Source: Mangrovimicrobium sp033283325 (GTDB lineage: Bacteria > Pseudomonadota > Gammaproteobacteria > Pseudomonadales > Halieaceae). Taken from it: a stretch of 64,000 nt of DNA. Where the stretch lies: the NCBI GenBank assembly GCA_033283325.1, contig JAWMQO010000001.1, forward strand, positions 372,001-436,000, given 5' to 3'. The notes under the pieces are model-generated. The model did no database searches, was not told the DNA's origin, and saw only the letters and a program-made list of their open reading frames with translations. A program made the translations under genes and the position numbers. Each line of letters opens with the position of its first letter. The first letter of the stretch is position 1. This document shows, one piece after another, positions 23,263 through 32,012 of this stretch.

Positions 23263-24435
23263 TTATACCTCGATCAGGACTGCGCCAGCCTGCCCACCGC
23301 CCGCACACATCGCCGCGATACCAAGCCCGCCACCGCGCCGCCGCAGGTCATTGCACAGCGTGGTGATCATGCGCGCGCCGGAGGCGCCAATGGGGTGGCC
23401 GATGGAGCAGCCGCTGCCAGAGACGTTGACTGTCTCCTCGTCGAGCCCCATGACCCGGCACGCCCCCAGGGGTACGGCGGCGAAGGCCTCGTTGATTTCC
23501 CAGAGGCTGATGTCCGATTGCCGGTAGCCAGTACGGGAGAGCAGTTTTTCCGCCACCTTGGGAACCGACAGGCCGGTTTTTGCCGGGTCGACGCCGATGG
23601 AGGTCCAGCCGTGAACGGTGGCGAGGATCGGGGCGCCTTCTTCCTTTGCCAGGGTGTCGGCGCAGAGAACCAGCGCGCAGGCGGCGTCATTGGCGCCGCT
23701 GGCGTTGCCCGCGGTGATGCTGAAGCCCTCGATTTCCGGGTGCAGTACCTTCAGCGAGGCGAGCTTTTCCATGCTGGTATCGCTGCGCACGTGCTCGTCG
23801 ATGGCGAATTCGAAGCGCTTGCCGTCCATGCCGGTGACGGTGATCGGGGTGATTTCCTCGGCGAAATGACCGGCCTCGATGGCGGCCGCGGCGCGCTGGT
23901 GGGAGCGCAGCGCCCAGGCGTCCTGTTCCTCCCGGGTCAGGCCAAGGGTCTTGGCGGCATTCCAGCCGACGGTGATCGACATGTCCTTGTTGGGGGCCTC
24001 GGGGCTGTCCGGGTGGGTCGGTGGAATCCACCAGTCCTGGAACTCCTGGGTCGCCGGGTCGCGTTGCTGCATGCGCGGCATGAAGGAACTGGAGTTGACG
24101 CCGCCGGCAATCATCGCCCGTTCCATGCCCGCGCTGATGGCGCCCGCCGCGATACCCACCGCGCTGAGGCCGCCGGCGCAATGCCGGTTGACCGCCATGC
24201 CGCCGGCGCCGAGCAGGCCGAGTTCCACCGCGGCGTGGCGGGCGATGGCGCCGCCGCCGGCGAGGGATTCCGCCATCACCACATCGTCGATCCATTCCGC
24301 GGCGAGGCCGGAGCGGGCCAGCGCCGCCCCCATGGCGACCCGGGCGAGTTCTTCCGGCGGGGTGTTGGCGAGGGAGCCCTTGCGGGCGGTGCCGACGGCG
24401 GTGCGAATGGCGCTGGAGATGACGACTGATGGCAT
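23263..24435 (-). CDS. Acetyl-CoA C-acyltransferase (thiolase)
   Basis: This 390-residue thiolase has the active-site cysteine in NRHCAGGLSAV, the NEAFA motif, the GHPIGASGAR histidine and the second catalytic cysteine in CAGGGQAGA. It catalyses thiolytic release of acetyl-CoA or propionyl-CoA from a 3-ketoacyl-CoA. It faces the dehydrogenase operon that starts at 24723. Their shared 287-nt promoter region contains two AT-rich motifs, so the two units are probably co-regulated. Its closest functional partners are the acyl-CoA dehydrogenases and crotonases across that region. Confidence 0.9.
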   Translation of the reverse strand: MPSVVISSAIRTAVGTARKGSLANTPPEELARVAMGAALARSGLAAEWIDDVVMAESLAGGGAIARHAAVELGLLGAGGMAVNRHCAGGLSAVGIAAGAISAGMERAMIAGGVNSSSFMPRMQQRDPATQEFQDWWIPPTHPDSPEAPNKDMSITVGWNAAKTLGLTREEQDAWALRSHQRAAAAIEAGHFAEEITPITVTGMDGKRFEFAIDEHVRSDTSMEKLASLKVLHPEIEGFSITAGNASGANDAACALVLCADTLAKEEGAPILATVHGWTSIGVDPAKTGLSVPKVAEKLLSRTGYRQSDISLWEINEAFAAVPLGACRVMGLDEETVNVSGSGCSIGHPIGASGARMITTLCNDLRRRGGGLGIAAMCAGGGQAGAVLIEV

Positions 24436-24544
24436 GGGATGGCTCCTCTGGTGTTTGCTCTGTCTGTGTTTCGGCTGGCCGGGGGTGGTCCTTCGGGGGC
24501 CTGCCGGGAAGGCGGTCTGGCCCTATCCGATTGATAAGTTTAAT

Positions 24545-24560
24545 AATTAGTTAGCTAATT
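24545..24560. promoter_or_regulatory. Perfect AT-rich dyad upstream of the thiolase
   Basis: AATTAG, TTAG, CTAATT form perfect 6-base arms about 110-125 nt upstream of the thiolase start. It is a variant of the recurrent AT-rich motif. Confidence 0.4.
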
Positions 24561-24642
24561 GAAGCATGTCCGGGTTCAGCATAAAAGCTATTTAAATCAT
24601 GGCTTGCAAAGTCATTCTGCCCATTGGACAATTCGAGGTCAG

Positions 24643-24664
24643 TTTAAATAGTTAAACGATTAAA
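24643..24664. promoter_or_regulatory. AT-rich operator-like motif copy (dehydrogenase operon)
   Basis: AAATAGTTAAACGATTAAA is one of the best copies of the recurrent motif and lies about 60-80 nt upstream of the first gene of the large operon. Confidence 0.55.
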
Positions 24665-24722
24665 TCGACGTGCCGGAACAGAATAAAATGCAGCATAACG
24701 GCGCTGGACCTGGACGAAAAGC

Positions 24723-25952
24723 GTGCCGGGCCGGCTGCGTGAGCAGGCGGCCCCGGTGAGCGACGAAGGGGCTGTGGCATTCAGGAACGAGGTTCGGGCC
24801 TGGTTGCAGGCCAGTGTGCCAGGGCGGTCATGCCCACCCATCACCCAATCCGGAAGCGAGCAGGCTGATTACCTGCGCCAGTGGCAACGTACGCTCTTTA
24901 ACGGTGGCTGGGCGGGGATCAACTGGCCCCGCGAGTACGGCGGTCGCGGGCTGGGTCAGCGCGAGCAGATCATCTGGTACGAGGAGTACGCCCGGGCCAA
25001 TGCGCCGGACCTCAACGGGCTTTTCGTCGGCCTGCAGCACGCTGCGCCGACCCTGATGCTCTGTGGCAGCCAGGCACAGAAAGATTTCCACCTGGCGAAA
25101 ATTCTCAGCGGCGAAGCCATCTGGTGCCAGGGTTTTTCCGAGCCCAATGCAGGGTCGGACCTCGCCGGCATCGCCTGCCGGGGTGTGGTCGAAGGTGACG
25201 AACTGGTGGTGAACGGCAGCAAGATCTGGACAAGCTTCGCCCAGGCCGCGGATTACCAGGAGCTCCTTTTGCGCACCGAGGCCGGTTCCAGCCGGCACAA
25301 GGGGCTCAGCTGGGTGATCTGCGACATGCGCAGTCCGGGCATCACGGTGCGACCGATCAAGTCCATGGACGGCGAGTACCACAACTGCGAAGTGTTCTAC
25401 GACGACGTGCGTATCCCCCTGGCCAACGTGGTGGGGGAAATGGGCGATGGCTGGCGCGTCTCCATGGCGACCCTGGCCTTCGAGCGCGGCACGGCTTTCA
25501 TCGAAGCGCAGACGCGACTCGCGGTTACCGTGGAGAAACTGCTCGCCTACGCACGCGATACCCGCGACGCACAGGGCAGGGCCCTGCTCGATGACAGTGC
25601 GGTAGCGGAGTGTCTCGGTGAGTTGCGAGCGCGTGCCGCGGGCCTGCGCGCAATGACCTATCACGGGGCCGCTCGCTCAGGCGCCCGCGCTGTGCCCGGC
25701 CCGGAAGGTACTTACGTCGCCCTGATGCTGGCGGAACTCAAGCAGCAGGTTTACCGGGCGTGGATGAGCCTCGCGGGTGCCGCTGGCCTGCAGTTGCATG
25801 GCGCCGGTGACAACCCGGTTCCTGTAGACAGCTATCTATTTTCCTATGCCGGCACCATCGGCGGGGGTACTTCTGAAATTCGCCGCAATATCATCGCCGA
25901 GCGGATTCTGAATCTGCCAAAGCACGACGCAATCGTGGAGCGAAGTGCATGA
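24723..25952 (+). CDS. Acyl-CoA dehydrogenase, large subunit type
   Basis: This 409-residue flavoprotein has the family signature GFSEPNAGSDLAG, a TSGAEI-like TSFAQAAD segment and the C-terminal GGGTSEIRRNIIAERILNLP. It oxidises an acyl-CoA to the 2-enoyl-CoA. Its stop overlaps the start of a shorter dehydrogenase (ATGA). That pairing matches the two-gene heteromeric dehydrogenases (FadE26/27 type) used on steroid side chains. The start is a GTG at 24723; a GTG at 24756 is also possible. It is first in an operon of nine genes reaching 35293. Confidence 0.88.
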   Translation: MPGRLREQAAPVSDEGAVAFRNEVRAWLQASVPGRSCPPITQSGSEQADYLRQWQRTLFNGGWAGINWPREYGGRGLGQREQIIWYEEYARANAPDLNGLFVGLQHAAPTLMLCGSQAQKDFHLAKILSGEAIWCQGFSEPNAGSDLAGIACRGVVEGDELVVNGSKIWTSFAQAADYQELLLRTEAGSSRHKGLSWVICDMRSPGITVRPIKSMDGEYHNCEVFYDDVRIPLANVVGEMGDGWRVSMATLAFERGTAFIEAQTRLAVTVEKLLAYARDTRDAQGRALLDDSAVAECLGELRARAAGLRAMTYHGAARSGARAVPGPEGTYVALMLAELKQQVYRAWMSLAGAAGLQLHGAGDNPVPVDSYLFSYAGTIGGGTSEIRRNIIAERILNLPKHDAIVERSA

Positions 25953-26923
25953 GCGTCGTTCTGCCCGCCGAGGATCAAATAGCCCTGGCCGACGCTGTCG
26001 CCAGCTACCTCGGTGCATACCTTCCGATCGAGCGCCTGCGCGAAGGCGCGCCGGATGCGGAGCAGTGGTCGGGACTGGCGGAACTGGGACTGTTCGGTAT
26101 TGCGCTGCCGGAAGCGCAGGGAGGCCTCGGCCTGGGCTGGATGGAAGGTGCCCTGGCCTGTCGCGAGGCGGGACGCAGCCTGCTGTCCCCCGCCGTCGTA
26201 GCCAGTCTGCTCGGCACCCTGGTGGCCGCAGCCAGCGGCGATGAACAGTTGCGGGACGCCCTGTTGCGCGGCGAGCGCAGGGTTGGCCTGGCGCTGTCAT
26301 CGTGTAGCGAAGGTATACAGCTTATCGAGGCAGGTGATGGACTGTGCCTGCAGATCGAGCGCGATGCTGTTTCGTTGTCGGCGTTCGATCTGGGCGGCGC
26401 AACTCAAGCGCAGTGTATCGATGACATGCTGGAGATGCATTGCCTTCCCCGCGGGCAACTGTCGGGCGCGCGGATAGAGGATGCCCGGCTGGTGCAGGGC
26501 GCACATCTGTTATTGGCGGCGATGCTTTGCGGTGTGCTGGAACAGGCGCGGGATATGGCTGTGGAATACGCCCGCTGCCGGGTGCAGTTTGGACGGCGGA
26601 TCGGCGCTTTCCAGGCGATCAAGCACCGCTGCGCCGACGCCGCCCTGGCCGCTGAGCTGTGCTGGTCACAGACCCTGGCAGCGGTAGACGCGCTCCTCGC
26701 CAATGCTGCGGACGCCGAATTCCAGGCCCTCAGTGCGAAACTGTTGGCCGGTGAAGAAGCGCTGAAAGTGGCACGCGCGAACATCCAGATTCACGGCGGC
26801 ATGGGCTTTACCGACGAAGTCGACGCCCATCGCCTGCTCAAACGCGCCCATGTATTGCACCAGTTGCCGGGGGATCCCCGGCAGCTTAAATCCCGTCTGC
26901 CGAAGCTGACCATGGAGCTGTGA
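25949..26923 (+). CDS. Acyl-CoA dehydrogenase, small subunit type
   Basis: This 324-residue protein is shorter than ordinary acyl-CoA dehydrogenases (about 380-400). It lacks the TEPxAGSD signature. It keeps the C-terminal helical half with FGRRIGAFQAIKHRCADA and QIHGGMGFTDEVDAHRLLKRA, which contribute to flavin binding across the dimer. This is the pattern of the partner subunit in heterotetrameric dehydrogenases. It overlaps the previous gene by 4 nt and the next crotonase gene by 1 nt, so subunits are likely made in fixed ratio. Confidence 0.82.
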   Translation: MSVVLPAEDQIALADAVASYLGAYLPIERLREGAPDAEQWSGLAELGLFGIALPEAQGGLGLGWMEGALACREAGRSLLSPAVVASLLGTLVAAASGDEQLRDALLRGERRVGLALSSCSEGIQLIEAGDGLCLQIERDAVSLSAFDLGGATQAQCIDDMLEMHCLPRGQLSGARIEDARLVQGAHLLLAAMLCGVLEQARDMAVEYARCRVQFGRRIGAFQAIKHRCADAALAAELCWSQTLAAVDALLANAADAEFQALSAKLLAGEEALKVARANIQIHGGMGFTDEVDAHRLLKRAHVLHQLPGDPRQLKSRLPKLTMEL

Positions 26924-27687
26924 TGAGCGAGGACATTCTGCGTGAAGACAGGGACGGCATCCTCGTCCTCTCCCTCAACCGGCCGGCCAAGCGTAACGCC
27001 ATGAGCATCGCCATGCGCGAGGTGATCGCCGACGCGGTGGACGAATTGCGTGACAACGACGCGCTGCGCTTGCTGCTGATCCGTTCCAGCGGCCCATTTT
27101 TTACTTCCGGTATCGATATCAATGAGCACCGGCAGCGCTTTCCCCCGACCCGCGGCATGCAGGAATTCCGTCGCGATTACCGCCGCAATATCCACAGCAT
27201 CTTCGACGAAATGGAGAGTGTCGAGAAACCGGTGGTGATGGCCATCAACGGTCCCTGCCTGGGGCTCGGGGTGGAGATGGCCGGTGCGGTGGATTTCCGC
27301 CTGGCCTCCAGCGAGGCGAGCTTCGGCCTGCCGGAAGTCGATCTCGGCATGATTGCCGGCAGCGGTGGCACCAGTCGTATCGTGCGTTTGTGCGGTGTGG
27401 GCTGGGCCAAGTGGCTGGGCATGGCCGGCGAGCAGATGGATGCGCAAACGGCCCTCGCCGCGGGTCTGGTGCAGGCAGTCTGGCCGCAGGAGGAATTCGA
27501 GCAGCGGGTATGGGAATTCTGCCAGCGCCTGGCGGGCAAGCCCGCTGACGCGGTAGGCGTCGCCAAACTGGCTATCGACCTGTGCAGGGATCTCGACCGC
27601 GCCGGCGGTCGCAACGTGGAAAGACTGGCGAACACCCCGCTGGTCCTGCGCGATACTGGTCAGGACACTGATGGAAAAAAACCTTAA
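26923..27687 (+). CDS. Enoyl-CoA hydratase (both catalytic glutamates present)
   Basis: This is a crotonase-family protein of 254 residues. Among the eight crotonases here it is the only one in which both classical glutamates can be placed: GLGVEMAGAVD supplies the first and GLPEVDLGMIAGSGG the second. It is therefore the best candidate for the true 2-enoyl-CoA hydratase following the dehydrogenases just upstream. The ATG at 26923 overlaps the preceding stop by one base. Confidence 0.88.
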   Translation: MSEDILREDRDGILVLSLNRPAKRNAMSIAMREVIADAVDELRDNDALRLLLIRSSGPFFTSGIDINEHRQRFPPTRGMQEFRRDYRRNIHSIFDEMESVEKPVVMAINGPCLGLGVEMAGAVDFRLASSEASFGLPEVDLGMIAGSGGTSRIVRLCGVGWAKWLGMAGEQMDAQTALAAGLVQAVWPQEEFEQRVWEFCQRLAGKPADAVGVAKLAIDLCRDLDRAGGRNVERLANTPLVLRDTGQDTDGKKP

Positions 27688-27706
27688 AAACCAGGGAGAA
27701 AATTTC

Positions 27707-28534
27707 GTGAGCGATAACGCGATCCTGTTTGAAAAGCGCGGCCACACCGCCTGTATCACCCTCAACCGCCCGGAGGTCATGAACTCGATTTCCATCGAGA
27801 TGATGCGCGAGTTGCGCAGCGTCTGGGCGGAAGTGGAGGCGGACCAGGAGATCTGGACCATCATCTATACCGGTGCCGGGGAAAAGGCACTCTGCACGGG
27901 CGCCGATGTCAGCGTGATCGAGGGGACCTATGTCGACGGTCACCCCACCGGCATCGATATGTGGGGGGAGGGAATGCTCACCTCCTACCGCCAGTGGGAA
28001 GTGCCCCAGGAGGCGACGCCGCCTTACCTGAACATGGCCAAGCCGATCATCTGCGCGGTGAACGGGGCCGCCTGTGGCGCGGGGCTGGACCTCGTCTCCA
28101 CTGCGGACATCGCGATCGCCGCTGAACACGCTACTTTCTTCGATCCCCATGTTTCCATCGGCATCGTCTCCGCGCGAGAAATGGTACGCATGTCGCGGGT
28201 ACTGCCCCTCAACGTCGCCATGCGCATGGCGCTGATGGGTAAACACGAACGCATGAGCGCCGAGCGCGCCTACCAGTTGGGACTGATCACCGAGATCACG
28301 CCAAAGGAAAAGTTGATGGAGCGTGCCTGGGAAATCGCCGACACGGTGAACAAGAATGCGCCGCTGGCGGTGCGCGGCACCCGCATGGCGATCCGCAAGG
28401 GCTACTCGCTGCCGGTCAACGAGGCGGAACTGCTGGCGGAGAGTTACCGCATGCGCTGCGCCCAGTCCAATGACGCGAAAGAAGGCCCCGCGGCCTTCAT
28501 GGAAAAACGCGACCCCGACTGGACCTGTTCCTGA
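27707..28534 (+). CDS. Crotonase-family protein
   Basis: This is a crotonase of about 275 residues (ACITLNRPEVMNSISIEMM, ALCTGADVSVIEG, CAVNGAACGAGLDLVSTADIAIAAEHATF). The first catalytic position is Asp (GAGLDL), and the second reads FDPHVSIG, so the PE glutamate is His-replaced. Hydration is therefore doubtful and an isomerase, hydrolase or ring-opening role is possible. The GTG at 27707 is chosen because AGGGAGAAA lies about 8 nt upstream; an ATG at 27671, inside the end of the previous gene and with AGGA upstream, is the alternative. Confidence 0.8.
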   Translation: MSDNAILFEKRGHTACITLNRPEVMNSISIEMMRELRSVWAEVEADQEIWTIIYTGAGEKALCTGADVSVIEGTYVDGHPTGIDMWGEGMLTSYRQWEVPQEATPPYLNMAKPIICAVNGAACGAGLDLVSTADIAIAAEHATFFDPHVSIGIVSAREMVRMSRVLPLNVAMRMALMGKHERMSAERAYQLGLITEITPKEKLMERAWEIADTVNKNAPLAVRGTRMAIRKGYSLPVNEAELLAESYRMRCAQSNDAKEGPAAFMEKRDPDWTCS

Positions 28535-28544
28535 GGGCCGGCCG

Positions 28545-29741
28545 GTGGTGGCAAGCCCCAAACCCGTGCTCGAGGGTATTCGCGTCCTCGATTTCGGTCG
28601 CTACATCGCAGCGCCCTGGTGCAGCGCGATCCTCGCCGATATGGGTGCGGACGTCATCCGTATCGAGAAGCGCGAGGGCGGGGAGGACCGCTGGGTCCAG
28701 GCGGTGGTACCCGATGGAGTCGGCGCGGGTTTCCTGCAGTGCAATCGCAACAAGCGCTGCATGACCCTGGACCCGGCGACACCGGAGGGTCGGGAGATCG
28801 TGCGAGAGCTGGTGGCCACTGCCGACATCGTGGTGGTCAATTTGCCGGAAGCCCTGATGCGCGAGCAGGGGCTGGATTACGCCAGTCTCAAGGCGATCAG
28901 GCCGGACATCATCCTCGCCAGCGCCAGCGCGTATGGCCGCGGCGGTCCCTACAGTGAGCGCGTGGGATTCGACGGCATCGGCCAGGTGATGTCCGGTGCG
29001 GTTTACCGCACCGGCCCACCGGAGCTGCCAATCCGCACCGCGGTCCCCTACGCGGACTATTCAACTGCGCTTTCGCTCACCATTGCCACCATGATGGCGC
29101 TGTTCCACCGCAAGGCGACCGGCGAAGGCCAGGAAGTGGAGGCGGCGATTCTCCCCACCGCCCTGATGATGTCCAACGCGCTACTGATCGAAGAGGCAAT
29201 CGCCGCTCCCGATCGCGGGCGCACCGGCAACAAGGGCGTGGCGATCGGGCCAAGTGATCTGTTCGAGGTGGAGGATGGCTGGATTCTCGTGCAGGTGGCG
29301 GGGCAGGGGATGTTCAAGCGCTGGTGCCGCCTGGTGGACCGGCTGGACTGGTTTGAAGATCCGCGCTTCGCCAACGACGAGTTGCGCGCGGCGAACGGCG
29401 ACACCCTCAACGCCTGTATGCAGGAATGGTGCGACGGCAAGAGCGTGGAGGAGGCGATGGCCGGTTTCGATGCGGCGCGGATACCCGCCTCGCCAGTGCT
29501 GTCGCCGCGGCAGACCCTGCAGGACCAGCACATCCAGGCGATGGGTTTCCTGCATCCGGTGGAATATCCCGGGCTGCCACTCCCCGCGCCGCTGCTCGAA
29601 ACACCTTTTCGCATGTCCGCCACGCCGGGAACGATACGCCGGCGGCCGCCGGAACTGGGGGAGCATACCGCCGAGGTGTTGGCGGAACTGGGTTACGACA
29701 CGGAAGCGGTGGCGGGCTTGCGCCAGCGCGCGGTTATCTGA
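28545..29741 (+). CDS. Class III CoA transferase (CaiB/BaiF family)
   Basis: This protein of about 398 residues begins with the family pattern VLEGIRVLDFGRYIAAPWCSAILADMGADVIRIEKREGGEDRW. It continues with NRNKRCMTLD, GFDGIGQVMSGAV and PYADYSTALSLTIATMMAL, where the Asp is the expected covalent acyl carrier. It is a paralogue of the gene at 18534. It transfers CoA onto a pathway acid. The start is taken as GTG 28545, with GAGGG 7 nt upstream, just 10 nt after the preceding crotonase. It lies mid-operon between crotonase and dehydrogenase genes. Confidence 0.88.
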   Translation: MVASPKPVLEGIRVLDFGRYIAAPWCSAILADMGADVIRIEKREGGEDRWVQAVVPDGVGAGFLQCNRNKRCMTLDPATPEGREIVRELVATADIVVVNLPEALMREQGLDYASLKAIRPDIILASASAYGRGGPYSERVGFDGIGQVMSGAVYRTGPPELPIRTAVPYADYSTALSLTIATMMALFHRKATGEGQEVEAAILPTALMMSNALLIEEAIAAPDRGRTGNKGVAIGPSDLFEVEDGWILVQVAGQGMFKRWCRLVDRLDWFEDPRFANDELRAANGDTLNACMQEWCDGKSVEEAMAGFDAARIPASPVLSPRQTLQDQHIQAMGFLHPVEYPGLPLPAPLLETPFRMSATPGTIRRRPPELGEHTAEVLAELGYDTEAVAGLRQRAVI

Positions 29742-29764
29742 AGCCATGAGGAGCAACAAGGTAA

Positions 29765-31966
29765 ATGCAACTTGAGTTAAGCGGCGACCAGTTGATGATG
29801 CGGGAGACCTTTTCCCGCTTCCTCGGCGAAGAGAGTTCCATCGAGCGCGTGCGCGCGGCCCAGCCGGTGGGCTTTGACCAGAGGCTGTGGTCAGGGCTGG
29901 CGGAACTCGGCGCCTTTGTCATCCGCGTGCCGGAAGAGGCCGGTGGCCTTGGTCTCGGGCTGCTCGACGCAAGCCTCCTGCTGGAAGAGGCGGGCCGCAG
30001 GCTGGCTTCCGGACCTCTCGCCGAGAGTATCTGCGCAATGCGCCTGCTGGCACAGCTGGATCCCGACGATGCACTCGCTGTGCGTGAGCGCTTTGCCAGT
30101 GGCGAGGGGGTCCTGAGTCTTGCCCTGCATGACATCGCCTTGCAGCCGCGGCAAGTGGTGGCCGGAGGCGCCGTTGCCAGCAGGGTGATCGCACGGGATG
30201 GCGACAGCGTTGTACTGCTTGCTGTACCGGAAAGTTATGAAGCCCCGCCGAGTCTCGCCTCGACGCCTCTCGGCAATCTCGATCTCGCTAGCTGCGAGCG
30301 CCAGTTGCTGGCTGTGGGCGCACACGCGGTGGCTCTGCATGCAGCGGCTGTAGAGGAATGGAAGCTCCTGATCGCCGCCGCCCTTACCGGGCTTGCGGGA
30401 GAGGCTGTGAGCATGGCGGCACAGTACGCCTGCGAACGTGTGCAATTCGATCGCCCGATCGGTACTTTCCAGGCGATCTCCCACCCGCTGGCGGATCTCG
30501 CCGTGGCGACGGATGCCGGTGGACTGATGACCTGGCGCGCCATTCGCGCGGTCGCCGAGGGCGACAGTGCGGCAGGGGAAGCGATCAGTGCCGCGATCTG
30601 GTGGGCCTGCATGACTGCCGAGCGTGCAGTGGCGCATTCGCTGCACACCTTTGGCGGTTACGGCGTCACCCTCGAGTACGACATCCATCTCTATAACCTT
30701 CAGGCCAAGGCCCTGCCGCTTGTGTACGGTGATCCGCAGGTATTCCTGGAGGAAATGGCCCGCCGTCGATACTGTGCTGAACAGGTCCATCTGCCCGATG
30801 TCGGCTCGATGCCCATAGAGTTCAGCCTGGGTGAAGAAGCCGATGCGCTGGCGCAGGAAACACGGGAATTTTTCGAGGAAAACCTCACCGATGAACTGCG
30901 TGCCAAGGCCCACTACTCCTTCTCCGGCCACGATCCGGGTATGCACAGGAAAATGGCCGACGCTGGCATTCTCTACCCCGCATGGCCGAAACACATGGGC
31001 GGGCGCGGCGCCAGCTCCTACGCCATGCAGGCGGCCTACAAGGTCTGGGACGACTACAACTGGACCGGCCACCCGCAGCGCACCTGTAACATCATCGGCT
31101 ACATCATGGATCGCTTTGGCAGTGAGGTACTCAAGGCCGAGGCGCTGACCCGCGTGGTGAACGGGGACGCCGTGTGTGCACTGGGCTTCAGCGAGCCGGC
31201 CTCCGGCTCGGACGTATTTGCAGCGAAGACCCGGGCGACGCGCGATGGCGACGGCTGGCGTGTCAATGGCCAGAAGATGTTCACCAGCGGAGCCGAGATT
31301 TCCGACTACGTACTGCTGCTCACCCGCACCGATAGCGACGGACCCAAGCATACCGGGCTGACCATGTTCATCGTGCCGCTGAAGGCCGAGGGCGTCACCA
31401 TCCAGGCGGTACACACCTTCCAGGAAGAGCGCACCAACATCACCTACTACGACGATGTCTACGTGCCCGACACCTATCGCCTGGGCGAGGTCGGTGGCGG
31501 CCTGAAAGTCATGGCGACCTCGCTGGAAATCGAGCACGGCATGTCCTTCGTGCGCCATCACGAGGAAATGCTTGTCGCAGCGGAACGCTTCTGTCGCAGG
31601 ACAGAGCGCAGCGGCCGGGTGATGCTCGAGGACGAGAGCGTACAGCAACGCCTGGCGAAGGTGAGTTGTAATATCGCCGCGGCGAAAATGCTGCACTGCC
31701 GGACCCTGTGGGTATCGGCGGAAAACAAGCCGAATGCGGCCTTCGGCCCCGCATCGAAGATGTTTTCGTCCGAGGCCTACAAGGCCGATGCATTCGAGTT
31801 GCTCAACCTCTCGGCACCGGAGTCGCTGACCTTCGAAAGCGAGGAAGCCAGGTGCATCAACCTCTGCTTCCGCCACTCGCAGGTCTCGACGATTTACGGC
31901 GGCGCCAGTGAAGTGCATCGCAGCATGATCGCGGAAAAACGTCTCGGCCTGCCGCGTTCGCGATGA
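29765..31966 (+). CDS. Fused two-domain acyl-CoA dehydrogenase (FadE34-like)
   Basis: This 733-residue protein contains two complete acyl-CoA dehydrogenase units in one chain. The first (about 1-345) is of the partner type without the TEPxAGSD motif but with FDRPIGTFQAISHPLADL and HTFGGYGVTLEYDIHLY. The second (about 350-733) has GFSEPASGSDVFA, a TSGAEISDYVLLL segment and the terminal YGGASEVHRSMIAEKRLGLP. This single-chain layout is known from FadE34/ChsE3-type dehydrogenases acting on steroid side-chain CoA esters. It is located in the same operon as two separate-subunit pairs, which supports a polycyclic substrate. GAGG precedes the ATG. Confidence 0.88.
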   Translation: MQLELSGDQLMMRETFSRFLGEESSIERVRAAQPVGFDQRLWSGLAELGAFVIRVPEEAGGLGLGLLDASLLLEEAGRRLASGPLAESICAMRLLAQLDPDDALAVRERFASGEGVLSLALHDIALQPRQVVAGGAVASRVIARDGDSVVLLAVPESYEAPPSLASTPLGNLDLASCERQLLAVGAHAVALHAAAVEEWKLLIAAALTGLAGEAVSMAAQYACERVQFDRPIGTFQAISHPLADLAVATDAGGLMTWRAIRAVAEGDSAAGEAISAAIWWACMTAERAVAHSLHTFGGYGVTLEYDIHLYNLQAKALPLVYGDPQVFLEEMARRRYCAEQVHLPDVGSMPIEFSLGEEADALAQETREFFEENLTDELRAKAHYSFSGHDPGMHRKMADAGILYPAWPKHMGGRGASSYAMQAAYKVWDDYNWTGHPQRTCNIIGYIMDRFGSEVLKAEALTRVVNGDAVCALGFSEPASGSDVFAAKTRATRDGDGWRVNGQKMFTSGAEISDYVLLLTRTDSDGPKHTGLTMFIVPLKAEGVTIQAVHTFQEERTNITYYDDVYVPDTYRLGEVGGGLKVMATSLEIEHGMSFVRHHEEMLVAAERFCRRTERSGRVMLEDESVQQRLAKVSCNIAAAKMLHCRTLWVSAENKPNAAFGPASKMFSSEAYKADAFELLNLSAPESLTFESEEARCINLCFRHSQVSTIYGGASEVHRSMIAEKRLGLPRSR

Positions 31967-32012
31967 AGCGTGTGCGCCGATCAATTGCCATGGGCCAAGG
32001 AGGAATCCTCTG

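Noticed and set aside
23260..24429. Open frame of 389 codons on the plus strand opposite the thiolase
   Set aside because: The thiolase on the other strand has all catalytic motifs, and the plus-strand product is unlike any protein and Gly/Ala/Arg-biased.
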